Counted from the first letter of the stretch, positions 25,724 through 34,779 are shown. The stretch: 64,000 bases of DNA from Flagellimonas yonaguniensis (GCF_029193885.1 NZ_JARFVB010000002.1:186001-250000); one strand, 5' to 3'. Made by a program: numbers and translations. The notes: generated by a model not told the origin, from the letters alone.

Positions 25724-27268
25724 ATGAAACCCCATAAACATACACTTCCATTCATCATCCTTATCGTTTTATTTTCCTGTAAAAATGAAATTGTTGAACC
25801 CAAGAAATCAAAACCAAACAAGATTGTACTGATTAGCGTAAATGCACCAAAAACATATATGCATTTAATGAAACAGGACAGTGTTGGTAAAGTAGTAAAA
25901 GACAGTTCGGGAAGAAAGGCTTTCTACCAAAACAATGGTTTTACATACTTAGATTATATGAACAATGTACAGACCTGGCTTCCAAAACCCAAGGTAAACG
26001 ATACATTGGCAATAGAGTGTTATAGCGACTATCTTGAATTATCCACTAATGATTTCTTTACACGTATCAAGAAAAGTTTTCTGGTAAAAAATGGAGACAC
26101 CATCATATTTGATTTTGAGGACAATATTCCCAAAGCAAAAATCACAAATCGAAATGTGAATGATGTCGAATTAAATTACAATGGTTTTAGACTAAAGAAG
26201 CTATTTGACAACAAATATACCAGTCACTACTTGGTATTTGGTAATTTGTTTATTTCTGGTGGAGAAAATTATGAGAAAAATTCAATTGAATACTATCTAC
26301 AGGCAAACAAGGACTTTGAGAAGGAAATTGACCTTTTGGATTCTTTAAAACGCAACAACATCATTTCTCCAATAAACTACCACTATCGCAAAGACGCCTT
26401 AAACATGTTAATGGAAAAACATAAAAAGCTGAAAAACATTAAAAATTGGCTAGCACGACAAAAGTCGTTGGAAAATGAGGAAATTATCGAGCAGGTATAT
26501 GGATTTGATTTATCCAAAACCGATTCTTTGATGAAGTTTTCCTTCTTCAGGGATTATTTAATCCAAATTTCAAAATATGATTTGGATATGATCGAAGAAA
26601 ACAATGGAAATTCCGGAGCATTTTATATTGATTCACGAATAAGGTTCGACTCAATTCTGCAGGACAAAAGATTCAACCACACTGCAAAGAACTATCTATT
26701 GTTTGATGCATATGATGGAATAGGTAGAAATTTTAGGGTAAAGGACAAAGAACGCTATTTTAAAAAATTACAAGAGAACACCTCCAATTTGGAGAAGCTG
26801 AACCAAGTGGTCGAAGCATATAAAATTGATTTTAGCAAATCGGACAAATTGGTTTTGACCACTTTGAAAAATGATACACTTACATTTTCCGAAGTTTTAA
26901 ACAACAACAAAGGGAAGTGGCTTTATGTTGATTTCTGGGCCAGTTGGTGCAAACCTTGCCGTGAAACAATGCCTGAGTCCAAAATTCTGAAATCCGAGCT
27001 GGAAAAAGAAAATATCGAGTTTGTGTATTTGAGTGTGAACGATAAAAAAGAAAAATGGAAAAAAGCGATAGAACACCACGAAATCTCAGATAGCCAAAAC
27101 TATTTTATAGAAAACGGAAATACTTCTATGGTCATAGAAGATTTGGGAATCAAAACAATTCCACATTATTTGATTTACAATGATGAAGGAGACTTAGTCA
27201 ACGGTTATGCAAAACGACCCGGTCAAGGGGCAAAAATGCAATTGGAAAAATTAATGGCCAATCAATAA
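25724..27268 (+). CDS. Thioredoxin-like (TlpA/ResA family) lipoprotein
   Basis: Predicted lipoprotein of 514 residues with a C-terminal thioredoxin fold, acting outside the cytoplasm in thiol-disulfide exchange. The signal peptide ends in the lipobox IVLFSC (Cys19). The first ~370 residues are a helical, charged region of unknown function. The thioredoxin domain runs from about 375 and carries the active site WASWCKPCRETMP with the two Cys near 409 and 412. The cis-Pro loop is visible as IKTIPHYLIYNDEG. It is a lone gene, lower in GC than most neighbours and convergent with the MFS gene. Confidence 0.88.
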   Translation: MKPHKHTLPFIILIVLFSCKNEIVEPKKSKPNKIVLISVNAPKTYMHLMKQDSVGKVVKDSSGRKAFYQNNGFTYLDYMNNVQTWLPKPKVNDTLAIECYSDYLELSTNDFFTRIKKSFLVKNGDTIIFDFEDNIPKAKITNRNVNDVELNYNGFRLKKLFDNKYTSHYLVFGNLFISGGENYEKNSIEYYLQANKDFEKEIDLLDSLKRNNIISPINYHYRKDALNMLMEKHKKLKNIKNWLARQKSLENEEIIEQVYGFDLSKTDSLMKFSFFRDYLIQISKYDLDMIEENNGNSGAFYIDSRIRFDSILQDKRFNHTAKNYLLFDAYDGIGRNFRVKDKERYFKKLQENTSNLEKLNQVVEAYKIDFSKSDKLVLTTLKNDTLTFSEVLNNNKGKWLYVDFWASWCKPCRETMPESKILKSELEKENIEFVYLSVNDKKEKWKKAIEHHEISDSQNYFIENGNTSMVIEDLGIKTIPHYLIYNDEGDLVNGYAKRPGQGAKMQLEKLMANQ

Positions 27269-27298
27269 AAATCGTATTCCATAAAAAACGATTGCACC

Positions 27299-28450
27299 CT
27301 AACTGTTTTTCCTCCTACGCAAGAAAAACGTAATCCCAAAAACCAAGAGGGCCATGCACAACAACAAGATAAAGCTATAGTTCAGTGAGGCACTTTCGGC
27401 AATAAACCCAAGGATTACCGGGCCCAACAAAAACCCCATATACCCTGCCCCTGCGATAAAGGCAACTCCTTGGGAAGAATCCACTCCCTTTACATTGCCC
27501 CCAATTCGAAACAATTCAGGTACGATCACGGAAAAGCCAAGACCGTTAAAGGCAAATCCAACAATGGACCATACCGTGTGCTGGGTCAACACCAAAACAA
27601 AACCAACTGCGGCAATAAGCGCACCCAGTCCCACTATTTTAATGGGTCCTATTTTGGCACTGATCCCATCCCCTAGAAATCGTCCCAGGGTCATGGTTGT
27701 GGAAAATGCCAAAAATCCAGCTCCAATGAGCAACTCCGGGGCCATGGTCATTTCCTTAAGGTAAAGTGCACTCCAATCGATAATGGCGCCCTCACTCCCG
27801 AAGGACACAAAACCGATAATGCCCAATAACAATAAAGGCTTAAACAATTTTAGACTAAAGGGTTCTTTTTCCACTGGTGCGGCCACTACGTGGATGTAAT
27901 GTTTCTTCAGAAAAAAATTGATGATGAACACCAAAACCACCGTAATACCCATATGCAGTACCGGGTTTCCAATGACGGGAATCAAGAAACTCCCCAGTCC
28001 CACCAAAATACCGCCCAAACTAAAGAAGCCATGGGCCGCGGACATAAAGTTTTGCTTGTCCTCCTTTTCAATCTCCGTGACCAAGGTGTTTATGGCAATA
28101 TCGATAAACCCATTACTGGCACCAAAAAGATAGAGGGCCGCCATCAACAAATAATAATTGGGCGCCATAAGCGGCAACATGGCCGTTACGGAGGCAAACA
28201 CCACTCCATACCAAGAGGCCCTTCCCACCCCAAGTTTATTGATGATCTTGGAGGCTACCGGGAAAATAGTAAAAACACCCAACGACAAACAAAATAGGGC
28301 TATCCCCAAATCGGCTTTGTTTATATGCAGTTTTTCCTTCACGGTGGGAATATAGATAGCCCAGGTACCAAACCAAATATTGATACTGGTAAAGACCCAT
28401 GCCACTCCAAAATACCTTGGATTGGACAGAATAAGCCATAAGGATTTCAT
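27299..28450 (-). CDS. MFS transporter
   Basis: Major facilitator superfamily permease of the inner membrane, 383 residues with about twelve hydrophobic helices. The N-terminal half has WFGTWAIYIPTVKEKLHINK in the first helix region, and GVGRASWYGVVF occupies the motif A-like loop after helix 2. The second half includes LIGAGFLAFSTTMTLGRFLG. It ends in a basic tail (FLRRRKNS). It is the downstream gene of kynU (37-base gap), so transport of a kynurenine-pathway compound is a reasonable but unproven guess. The closest general pattern is the fucose-permease/YbjJ-like branch. Confidence 0.88.
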   Translation of the reverse strand: MKSLWLILSNPRYFGVAWVFTSINIWFGTWAIYIPTVKEKLHINKADLGIALFCLSLGVFTIFPVASKIINKLGVGRASWYGVVFASVTAMLPLMAPNYYLLMAALYLFGASNGFIDIAINTLVTEIEKEDKQNFMSAAHGFFSLGGILVGLGSFLIPVIGNPVLHMGITVVLVFIINFFLKKHYIHVVAAPVEKEPFSLKLFKPLLLLGIIGFVSFGSEGAIIDWSALYLKEMTMAPELLIGAGFLAFSTTMTLGRFLGDGISAKIGPIKIVGLGALIAAVGFVLVLTQHTVWSIVGFAFNGLGFSVIVPELFRIGGNVKGVDSSQGVAFIAGAGYMGFLLGPVILGFIAESASLNYSFILLLCMALLVFGITFFLRRRKNS

Positions 28451-28487
28451 TGAATGGTCGTGTTTAGTTGGTTCATTTTAGTGCTGC

Positions 28488-29756
28488 TTATTTGCCCTGT
28501 ATTCCTTCTTTTAAAATCTGCCCAAAGCGGTACATATCCTCGTATGAACAATATAGGGGCGCAGGGGCCAATCGAATGACGTTGGGCTCCCTCCAATCGG
28601 TGATCACACCGTTTTTCATTAAATAATCAAAGATGGTCTTGCCCTCTCCATGCAAAAACACCGAAAGCTGACAACCTCTGGCCTCCGGGGTAATGATCTC
28701 AAATGTACTGTCCACCTCCTTATCGATTTCATGAAGCACAAACTCCAAATAGGACACAATGGTCTTTTGTTTTTCGATCAGGGCATCCATTCCCACTTCA
28801 TCAAATATTTCCAAGGATGCCAAGTAAGGTGCAATGGACAGTATTGGTGGATTGCTCAATTGCCATGCATCGGCACTTTTAATAGGATCGAACTCGGATT
28901 TCATTAAAAAACGGGTTTCCTTTTTGGTGCCCCACCAGCCTTCAAAACGGGGAATATCATCTTTGCCCAAATGCTTTTCGTGAACAAAGATTCCGGATGC
29001 ATTGCCAGGACCGCTGTTCATATATTTGTAACTGCACCATGCGGCGAAATCAGCACCCCAATCATGCAGGTCCAGTTTGATGTTTCCTGCTCCATGTGCC
29101 AAATCCCAACCAACAAAGGCACCAACTCCTTTTCCTGCTTTGGTAATGGCCTCCATGTCAAGCACCTGACCATTGTAGTAGTTGACGCCACCCATCAGCA
29201 CAAGGGCCAGCTCATCCCCTACCTCATTTATTTTTTGAATGATGTCTTCCGTGCGCCAGGCATGTTCCCCTTCTCGTTTTTTCACTTCCACAATGGCATC
29301 TTTGGGGTCCAACCCATGGTAACGGACCTGACTTTGCAGCATATATTGGTCTGAGGGAAATGCTTTTTCCTCACAGATGATCTTGAAACGTTTTTCGGTG
29401 GGTCGGTAGAACGATACCATCAACAAATGAAGATTGACCGTAAGCGTGTTCATCACTGAAATTTCCTTGGGCTTGGCCCCGACTACTTTGCCCAACCCTT
29501 CGGCAAGTCTTTCGTGGTAGTCCCACCAAGGTTTATCGGCATAAAAGTGACCTTCCACAGCCAATTCCCGCCAATCCTTCATCACATCATCCACGAATTT
29601 TTGGGTCCGTTTGGGCTGAAGCCCAAGGGAATTCCCTGTAAAGTAGATCACATCCTTTCCGTTGACCTGTGGGTAGTGAAATTCATTTCTATAAGGAGCC
29701 AATGCATCGGAAGCATCGAGCTTTTTGGCAAATTCAAGCGTATTCTCGAAGGTCAT
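28488..29756 (-). CDS. kynU: Kynureninase
   Basis: PLP enzyme that cleaves 3-hydroxykynurenine or kynurenine to 3-hydroxyanthranilate or anthranilate plus alanine; cytoplasmic. The 422 residues match the family. YFTGNSLGLQPK near residue 36 is the N-terminal signature and WDLAHGAGNI contains the PLP-contacting Asp-His. CSYKYMNSGPGN holds the Schiff-base lysine. The ATG at 29756 is chosen: an in-frame extension to 29885 runs through a promoter-like TATTTTTG and into the neighbouring gene. It is upstream of the MFS gene. Kmo, the preceding step, is encoded at 19.3-20.7 kb. Confidence 0.95.
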   Translation of the reverse strand: MTFENTLEFAKKLDASDALAPYRNEFHYPQVNGKDVIYFTGNSLGLQPKRTQKFVDDVMKDWRELAVEGHFYADKPWWDYHERLAEGLGKVVGAKPKEISVMNTLTVNLHLLMVSFYRPTEKRFKIICEEKAFPSDQYMLQSQVRYHGLDPKDAIVEVKKREGEHAWRTEDIIQKINEVGDELALVLMGGVNYYNGQVLDMEAITKAGKGVGAFVGWDLAHGAGNIKLDLHDWGADFAAWCSYKYMNSGPGNASGIFVHEKHLGKDDIPRFEGWWGTKKETRFLMKSEFDPIKSADAWQLSNPPILSIAPYLASLEIFDEVGMDALIEKQKTIVSYLEFVLHEIDKEVDSTFEIITPEARGCQLSVFLHGEGKTIFDYLMKNGVITDWREPNVIRLAPAPLYCSYEDMYRFGQILKEGIQGK

Positions 29757-29773
29757 TCTCTTTAGGTTTGCAT

Positions 29774-29781
29774 CAAAAATA
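29774..29781 (-). promoter_or_regulatory. Promoter -7 element for kynU
   Basis: On the minus strand TATTTTTG matches TAnnTTTG and ends 17 bases before the kynU ATG. Confidence 0.5.
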
Positions 29782-29808
29782 CGATTTGTGGAAGTAATGT
29801 AATGAAAA

Positions 29809-30273
29809 TCATACCAACCGCATTTCGATGATGTGCTTTTTAAAACCCACTTTTTCATAGGCCTTGATGGCGGGCAGGTTTTCATTGTACACAGTCAGTC
29901 TGATTTCTTTATAACCTTCTTGCTGTGACCATTGCTTGAGTTCATCAACAATTAAGGCATTGATGCCCATCCCACGATAATTCTCGTCGGTATACATAAA
30001 CCCTAGGTAAGCATACAGCTCATGATCCAGATAATGTCTGGCCTTTTTGGAAATGGCATAGCCCGAAGCGACTATCTTATGGTTTACCTCTGCGACCACC
30101 ACATGGGATTTAAGGTCTTTGATCATTTCGCCAATATCGTAGTAGCTGATGGGGCCTTCTTTTATAGTGACATCGAACGGTCGTTCGGCCTTTATGATCT
30201 CTTGTTCAAAATGTAGCAGCACTTGAAGATCGCCCAGTGTTGCCGTTCGTATGTTTACCTTTGGTAATGCCAT
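29809..30273 (-). CDS. GNAT family N-acetyltransferase
   Basis: Acetyl-CoA-dependent N-acetyltransferase of 154 residues; cytoplasmic, acceptor unknown. LGFMYTDENYRGMGINALIV contains the motif A acetyl-CoA loop (a variant of R/QxxGxG/A). LTVYNENLPAIKAYEKVGFK is motif B, with the Asn and Tyr typical of GNAT enzymes. The start is taken at the ATG at 30273, giving ALPKVNIRTATLGD as the N-terminus. The 66-base spacer to the divergent O-methyltransferase gene holds that gene's promoter. Confidence 0.9.
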   Translation of the reverse strand: MALPKVNIRTATLGDLQVLLHFEQEIIKAERPFDVTIKEGPISYYDIGEMIKDLKSHVVVAEVNHKIVASGYAISKKARHYLDHELYAYLGFMYTDENYRGMGINALIVDELKQWSQQEGYKEIRLTVYNENLPAIKAYEKVGFKKHIIEMRLV

Positions 30274-30318
30274 GGAATGGTTTTGGTTTATCAACTGTTC
30301 CAATGTAGTTCTTTTCTA

Positions 30319-30326
30319 TATTTTTG
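30319..30326 (+). promoter_or_regulatory. Promoter -7 element for the O-methyltransferase gene
   Basis: TATTTTTG matches TAnnTTTG and ends 13 bases before the ATG at 30340. Confidence 0.5.
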
Positions 30327-30339
30327 CGAAAAATATATC

Positions 30340-30981
30340 ATGCATTTCCTATCGCCCATTTTGGAGAGTTACATTGCCAACAGTTCGGAGGATGAACCCA
30401 CGTTGCTACAGGAGCTTACTCGAGAAACACACTTAAAAGTGATTCAGCCCCGAATGATCACAGGACATTTTCAGGGTAGGGTGTTGAGTATGTTGTCCAA
30501 AATCATCAACCCCGAATACATTTTAGAGATTGGAACGTATACGGGTTATTCAGCATTGTGTTTGGCGGAAGGGCTTCAAACAGATGGGGAACTACACACT
30601 ATTGAGGTAAACGAGGAACTTCATGAAATGCAGCGCAAGTATTTTGACAAAAGCGGATTGGGTTCTCAAATCAAACAGCATATTGGGGATGCCCTGGACA
30701 TTGTTCCCGGCTTGGACCATACTTTTGACCTTGTTTTCATTGATGCACAAAAGGTAAACTACGATGCCTATTTTGAAGCTGTGATCCAAAAAGCCAAACC
30801 GGGCAGTGTTATTCTATCGGACAATGTGCTTTGGTCAGGAAAAGTAGTGGAGCCTATACAAAAATCGGACAAGGCCACAATTGCGCTACTGCAATACAAT
30901 CAAAAATTGAAAGAAGACCCGCGGATAGAAACGGTTTTACTGCCAATCAGGGACGGGCTAACGTTGAGCAGGGTGCTATAA
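30340..30981 (+). CDS. SAM-dependent O-methyltransferase (caffeoyl-CoA/catechol type)
   Basis: Class I SAM methyltransferase of 213 residues from the family that includes catechol and caffeoyl-CoA O-methyltransferases. EIGTYTGYSALCLAEGL is SAM motif I. DLVFIDAQKVNYDAYFEA holds the metal-binding Asp, and ILSDNVLWSGKV contains the second Asp-Asn pair that completes the metal site. I start at the ATG at 30340; the upstream in-frame extension would overlap the promoter. The 3' end overlaps the convergent PAP2 gene by 35 bases. The acceptor is unknown. Confidence 0.92.
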   Translation: MHFLSPILESYIANSSEDEPTLLQELTRETHLKVIQPRMITGHFQGRVLSMLSKIINPEYILEIGTYTGYSALCLAEGLQTDGELHTIEVNEELHEMQRKYFDKSGLGSQIKQHIGDALDIVPGLDHTFDLVFIDAQKVNYDAYFEAVIQKAKPGSVILSDNVLWSGKVVEPIQKSDKATIALLQYNQKLKEDPRIETVLLPIRDGLTLSRVL

Positions 30982-31519
30982 AACGCTGGTAGAGTCCATA
31001 AAAAAGCCATCCTGACAATAATCCCACCACCATGCCCACTAGAATATCAATAGGAAAGTGAACCCCTACATAAATGCGGCTCAAGGCAAATAGGATAGGC
31101 CAGATGAAAAACAAAATCGCCCATTTCACTTTATGCCTTAAGAAAAGGAACACCAACATGGTTATGGAAAACGAACTGGAGGCATGTCCTGAGAAAAAAC
31201 TATAGTCCGTTGGGGTTTTTAGAATACGGATAAGAGTGTTGATTTCCTCCGTGTTATTTGGCCTTAATCTGGCTACCGAAATTTTTGTGATATGTGTAAT
31301 CAGGGTAATGAAAATCGCCAAACCGAGGACGGTCAAAAATTTATACAAGGCCTCTTTCTTTGAAAACTTAAGGTAAAATAATATCAGGAAAAGAATAAAA
31401 AGGGGAATCCAAGTGGCAAAACTGGTCACGATTGACCAAAACACATCATAATCCTCTATGCCCAAACCATTGAGATAAACAAAAGTGTCCCTATCCCATT
31501 TGAGCAATTTTTCCAACAT
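30947..31519 (-). CDS. PAP2 family membrane phosphatase
   Basis: Integral membrane lipid phosphatase of 190 residues (type 2 phosphatidic acid phosphatase, of the kind that acts on phosphatidylglycerol-phosphate, undecaprenyl diphosphate or lipid A). The three signature motifs are complete: KISVARLRPN, FSGHASSSF (catalytic His) and SRIYVGVHFPIDILVG (nucleophilic His). Several hydrophobic helices surround them. It sits 9 bases downstream of the TatA/B gene on the same strand and overlaps the end of the O-methyltransferase gene on the other strand. Confidence 0.93.
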   Translation of the reverse strand: MLEKLLKWDRDTFVYLNGLGIEDYDVFWSIVTSFATWIPLFILFLILFYLKFSKKEALYKFLTVLGLAIFITLITHITKISVARLRPNNTEEINTLIRILKTPTDYSFFSGHASSSFSITMLVFLFLRHKVKWAILFFIWPILFALSRIYVGVHFPIDILVGMVVGLLSGWLFYGLYQRFIAPCSTLARP

Positions 31520-31528
31520 AGGAGGAAT

Positions 31529-31801
31529 TTACTTGTTGAGATCTCTTTTGATGGAGCCGGAGACTTCGTCCACATTCTTCTTTACGTCATCGATTTCCTT
31601 ACGGATATTCTTGGTAAAGTCGGTGTCCACATCCGCGGTTTTCTGGATTTCACGTTTAATATCATCCGTGGCGTCTTTGAGTTGACGCATTCCTTTGCCG
31701 AGCCCCCGGGCGATTCCGGGAATCTTATCCGCACCGAACACCATCACCACTATGAATAGGATGAAAAAAATCTCAGCTCCGCTTATGAATAGAAATTGCA
31801 T
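31529..31801 (-). CDS. tatA: Sec-independent (Tat) translocase subunit TatA/TatB
   Basis: Small membrane subunit of the twin-arginine translocase, 90 residues. It has the short N-terminal helix of the family (AEIFFILFIVVMVFG), the hinge ADKIPGIARGLGKGM and an amphipathic helix, then a charged tail with coiled-coil character. The ATG at 31801 is favoured, giving MQFLFISGAEIF; a longer frame to 31831 would start upstream of the promoter. The window holds Tat-dependent candidates (RR signals at 2.4 and 40.05 kb). TatA and TatB cannot be separated safely in this phylum. No tatC is nearby. Confidence 0.9.
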   Translation of the reverse strand: MQFLFISGAEIFFILFIVVMVFGADKIPGIARGLGKGMRQLKDATDDIKREIQKTADVDTDFTKNIRKEIDDVKKNVDEVSGSIKRDLNK

Positions 31802-31805
31802 GCCA

Positions 31806-31813
31806 CAAATATA
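31806..31813 (-). promoter_or_regulatory. Promoter -7 element abutting the tatA start
   Basis: On the minus strand TATATTTG ends only 4 bases before the ATG at 31801. If used, the transcript would be leaderless or nearly so. Confidence 0.45.
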
Positions 31814-31835
31814 ATCAGAACTTAGGTTCAAAATA

Positions 31836-31862
31836 AAAAAAGCCCCGTGAAATCACGAGGCT
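31836..31862 (-). terminator. Terminator for the M1 peptidase gene
   Basis: Arms AGCCTCGTGA and TCACGGGGCT (read on the minus strand, one mismatch, 2-base spacer) are followed by a seven-T tract. Confidence 0.8.
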
Positions 31863-31881
31863 CTTAACATAGTTTTCAATA

Positions 31882-34200
31882 CTATTTGTCTCCTTTGATG
31901 TTTTCCTTGAATTTATCAAAGTCTGACTTCTCTTCTTTCTTGGGCCATGAGTTATTGGTGGTATCAATATCGGCGGTTTCCATTTTTGGATCTACCACGA
32001 TTCCAACCAATTCCTTCTCAGTGGCCATCACTCTTTTTACCTCGGCATCGTTCTTTCTCCAGATTTCTGGAGGATAGGTAACATTCTCCGTGGTACCATC
32101 TGCGTAGGTGTATTCCACGATCAATGGCATTGGGATACCTCCTGGCTTATCAAAAGTGATTTCATAGAAATACTTGGGCTCTTTGACCTGGCCTCTCTCG
32201 GCCTCGGTCATATTATCCATCATAAATTCCTTAAGGTTTTGGGAAGTCTCTGTTGGGGATTTCCCTTTCAACTCAGGGGAAAAGTCCTCGCTCTCCTCTT
32301 CGGCCAAGTACACCAATGGTGGAAGGTCGGCCTCTGTAAGGTTTCTATCGGCCATGTATTTTTCCATTTCCTTGGTAGGCTTGTTGGACACGTAGTACTT
32401 TTTAACGCCTTTCACGCCTATATCCACATTATCGGTGGTGTAGAACCATCCCCTCCAGTACCAATCCAAATCAACAGCGGAAGCATCTTCCATGGTACGG
32501 AAGAAATCCTCAGGGGTTGGGTGCTTGAACATCCAACGCTGTGCATAGGTTTTGAACGCATGATCGAACAATTCCTCGCCCATTACCGTTTCCCTAAGAA
32601 TATTAAGGGCTGTTGCTGGTTTTGCATAAGCGTTAGGCCCTAGCTGATACACGTTTTCAGGGTTTGACATAATCGGTGAAATATGACTTTGATCGCCGGC
32701 CATGTAAGGAACTATTTTTGAAGGCTCGCCTCTTCTTGATGGGTACTTATCATTTGGGGCAATAACCTCTGGGTAGTTTTTCCCGAAATCCTGCTCTGCC
32801 AAATACTGCATAAAGGTATCCAAACCTTCATCCATCCATCCCCACTGACGCTCATCGGAGTTTACGATCATTGGGAAGAAGTTGTGCCCTACTTCATGGA
32901 TGATCACACTGATCATTCCATACTTAACCCTATCTGAGTAAGTACCATCCTCGTTTGGACGACCGTAGTTCCAGCAAATCATTGGATACTCCATACCTTG
33001 GTTCTTCGCATGAACGGAGATTGCCTTGTGGTATGGGTAATCAAAAGTGTGTTTTGAGTATGTTTCCAAGGTCTGTGCCACGGCTTTTGTGGACTGCTCT
33101 TCCCAAAGCGGGTTACCTTCTTTTGGATATAGCGATACCGCCATTACATCTTTGCTTCCGATTTTTACGGCTTGCATGTCCCAGATGAATTTTCTGGAGG
33201 TAGCGAATGCATAATCCCTAACGTTGGTCGCCTTGAACTTCCAAGTTTTGGTATCGGTGGAGAAACCTTTTTCAGCAGCTTCCGCTTCTTCTTGGGTTAC
33301 AATGATCACAGGCTCGTCATACGACTTTTGGGCCTTCTTGTAACGCTTCATCATATCTTTTGAGAATACATCGTCACGGTTCTGAAGCACACCTGTTCCA
33401 TCCAACACGTGATCCGCAGGAACGGTAATGCTCACATCGTAGTTACCAAATGGCAAAGCGAACTCACCGCTTCCCCAGAACTGATGGTTTTGCCATCCTT
33501 CCACATCGCTGTAAACGGCCATTCTTGGGAAGAATTGTGCAATTACATAGGCACGGTTCCCATCTTCAGGGAAATATTCGTATCCAGAACGTGCTCTGTT
33601 CACGGTATGATCAGGGATATTGTACCACCACTTGATCGAGAAAGAAACCTTCTCCCCACTTTTCAGTGCTTCTGGGATATTGACACGCATCATGGTTTGA
33701 TTGATGGTATAGGACAACGGTTTTCCGCTATTGTCCGTTACCGACTCAATATTAAAACCTCCATCAAATGGTTCGCTGATATAGGTTTGGGCAAAATTAC
33801 CTGCCGTATAGGCCATATTTACACCATTTCCATTACGCAATGGCGATTTGGAGTCCTTGGCACGAACATTCTGATCCAATTGTATCCAGAGGAACTCTAG
33901 ATCGTCCGGCGAATTATTGTGATAAGTAATGGTTTCCTCGCCATTGATCTTTGCATTTTTATCATCCAGGTAAATGTCCATAACATAATCTGCCTGTTGC
34001 TGGTAATAATCGGGACCGGGTGCCCCGGAAGCAGACCGGTATGTGTTGGGAGTGGAAAATTCCTCGTAAAGTTGTTTAAATTTACTCTGGTTGTAGTGAC
34101 CGGGCTCACGTTCTTCCTTTACGTCGCCCTCTTCTTGTGCCATGACCACGGCTCCAAAAAGGAACAACACGGAAGCGAAGCAATACTTGATTCTGTTCAT
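31882..34200 (-). CDS. M1 family zinc metallopeptidase
   Basis: Exported gluzincin aminopeptidase-like protein of 772 residues. A signal peptide (YCFASVLFLFGAVVMAQ) is followed by a beta-rich N-terminal domain (ADYVMDIYLDDKNAKING). The catalytic domain has the zinc motif HEVGH at 435-439 and the third ligand E458 in WGWMDEGLDTF. The usual M1 exopeptidase GxMEN motif appears as NQGMEYPMICW, with the Asn replaced by Tyr. The C-terminal region is rich in charged residues (SWPKKEEKSDFDKFKENI). A DUF6702 gene lies upstream on the same strand, a recurrent pairing in flavobacteria. Substrates are unknown. Confidence 0.92.
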   Translation of the reverse strand: MNRIKYCFASVLFLFGAVVMAQEEGDVKEEREPGHYNQSKFKQLYEEFSTPNTYRSASGAPGPDYYQQQADYVMDIYLDDKNAKINGEETITYHNNSPDDLEFLWIQLDQNVRAKDSKSPLRNGNGVNMAYTAGNFAQTYISEPFDGGFNIESVTDNSGKPLSYTINQTMMRVNIPEALKSGEKVSFSIKWWYNIPDHTVNRARSGYEYFPEDGNRAYVIAQFFPRMAVYSDVEGWQNHQFWGSGEFALPFGNYDVSITVPADHVLDGTGVLQNRDDVFSKDMMKRYKKAQKSYDEPVIIVTQEEAEAAEKGFSTDTKTWKFKATNVRDYAFATSRKFIWDMQAVKIGSKDVMAVSLYPKEGNPLWEEQSTKAVAQTLETYSKHTFDYPYHKAISVHAKNQGMEYPMICWNYGRPNEDGTYSDRVKYGMISVIIHEVGHNFFPMIVNSDERQWGWMDEGLDTFMQYLAEQDFGKNYPEVIAPNDKYPSRRGEPSKIVPYMAGDQSHISPIMSNPENVYQLGPNAYAKPATALNILRETVMGEELFDHAFKTYAQRWMFKHPTPEDFFRTMEDASAVDLDWYWRGWFYTTDNVDIGVKGVKKYYVSNKPTKEMEKYMADRNLTEADLPPLVYLAEEESEDFSPELKGKSPTETSQNLKEFMMDNMTEAERGQVKEPKYFYEITFDKPGGIPMPLIVEYTYADGTTENVTYPPEIWRKNDAEVKRVMATEKELVGIVVDPKMETADIDTTNNSWPKKEEKSDFDKFKENIKGDK

Positions 34201-34260
34201 TTTCTATCTGGTTTTATAGCTTTGAAAAGTAACATATTTTAACCAATTGTTAAGAATACA

Positions 34261-34779
34261 TCACAAATTTAACATTCCTTTATTATTCTCCCTAATGAGG
34301 ACAAAACTCCTTTTGTTTCCCTTCCATTTTATGTGCACCACATTTTTCTGTTCATCGAACAAATCCATAAGTACCTCGTTCTGGATGGACATGGTTTTTA
34401 CTTCGGATAATTTCACGTTGGGTATTTCCAGATAACAGATGACCACATCGTTATCGTAGCGCTTTCCCAAAAAGTTATAGGACACTACCTCTCCATCCAG
34501 TTGCACCAAAAATTTTGACCTGAAATATTTCCCGATGTACTCGTCGGCAATCTTGGATTCGTTCGGGGTGGCCAGTTTGGCTTCAACACCATAGCGTTCC
34601 TTGAGGAGCTTATCCAAGTCATCTATAAAAATGCGACTGGTTATCTGAAATGCGCTATCATCTTCGGAATAGACAATATTGGTAACACTAACGTAGAATT
34701 TATGAGTGGATGAGAACGACAAAAACATAAGTATTGCCAAGGGCAAGACCATCATTTTTACTCTTTTTAGCTTCATCAT
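34261..34779 (-). CDS. DUF6702 family exported protein
   Basis: Predicted periplasmic or surface protein of 172 residues with an N-terminal hydrophobic signal (MMVLPLAILMFLSFSSTHKF). The mature part begins THKFYVSVTNIVYSEDDSAF, the typical DUF6702 opening, and continues with paired beta strands (VICYLEIPNVKLSEVKTMSI). There is no catalytic motif. It precedes the M1 peptidase by 60 bases on the same strand, so it may be co-transcribed and assist that enzyme; this is inference. The family assignment is from memory of the N-terminal pattern. Confidence 0.85.
   Translation of the reverse strand: MMKLKRVKMMVLPLAILMFLSFSSTHKFYVSVTNIVYSEDDSAFQITSRIFIDDLDKLLKERYGVEAKLATPNESKIADEYIGKYFRSKFLVQLDGEVVSYNFLGKRYDNDVVICYLEIPNVKLSEVKTMSIQNEVLMDLFDEQKNVVHIKWKGNKRSFVLIRENNKGMLNL

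Noticed and set aside
27269..27298. Weak hairpin (AATCGT/ACGATT) between convergent genes as a terminator
   Set aside because: Six base pairs with a long loop and no T-run; too weak to list.
29757..29885. N-terminal extension of kynU by 43 residues
   Set aside because: The extension crosses a TATTTTTG promoter motif and overlaps the end of the acetyltransferase gene. The kynureninase family starts at the internal Met.
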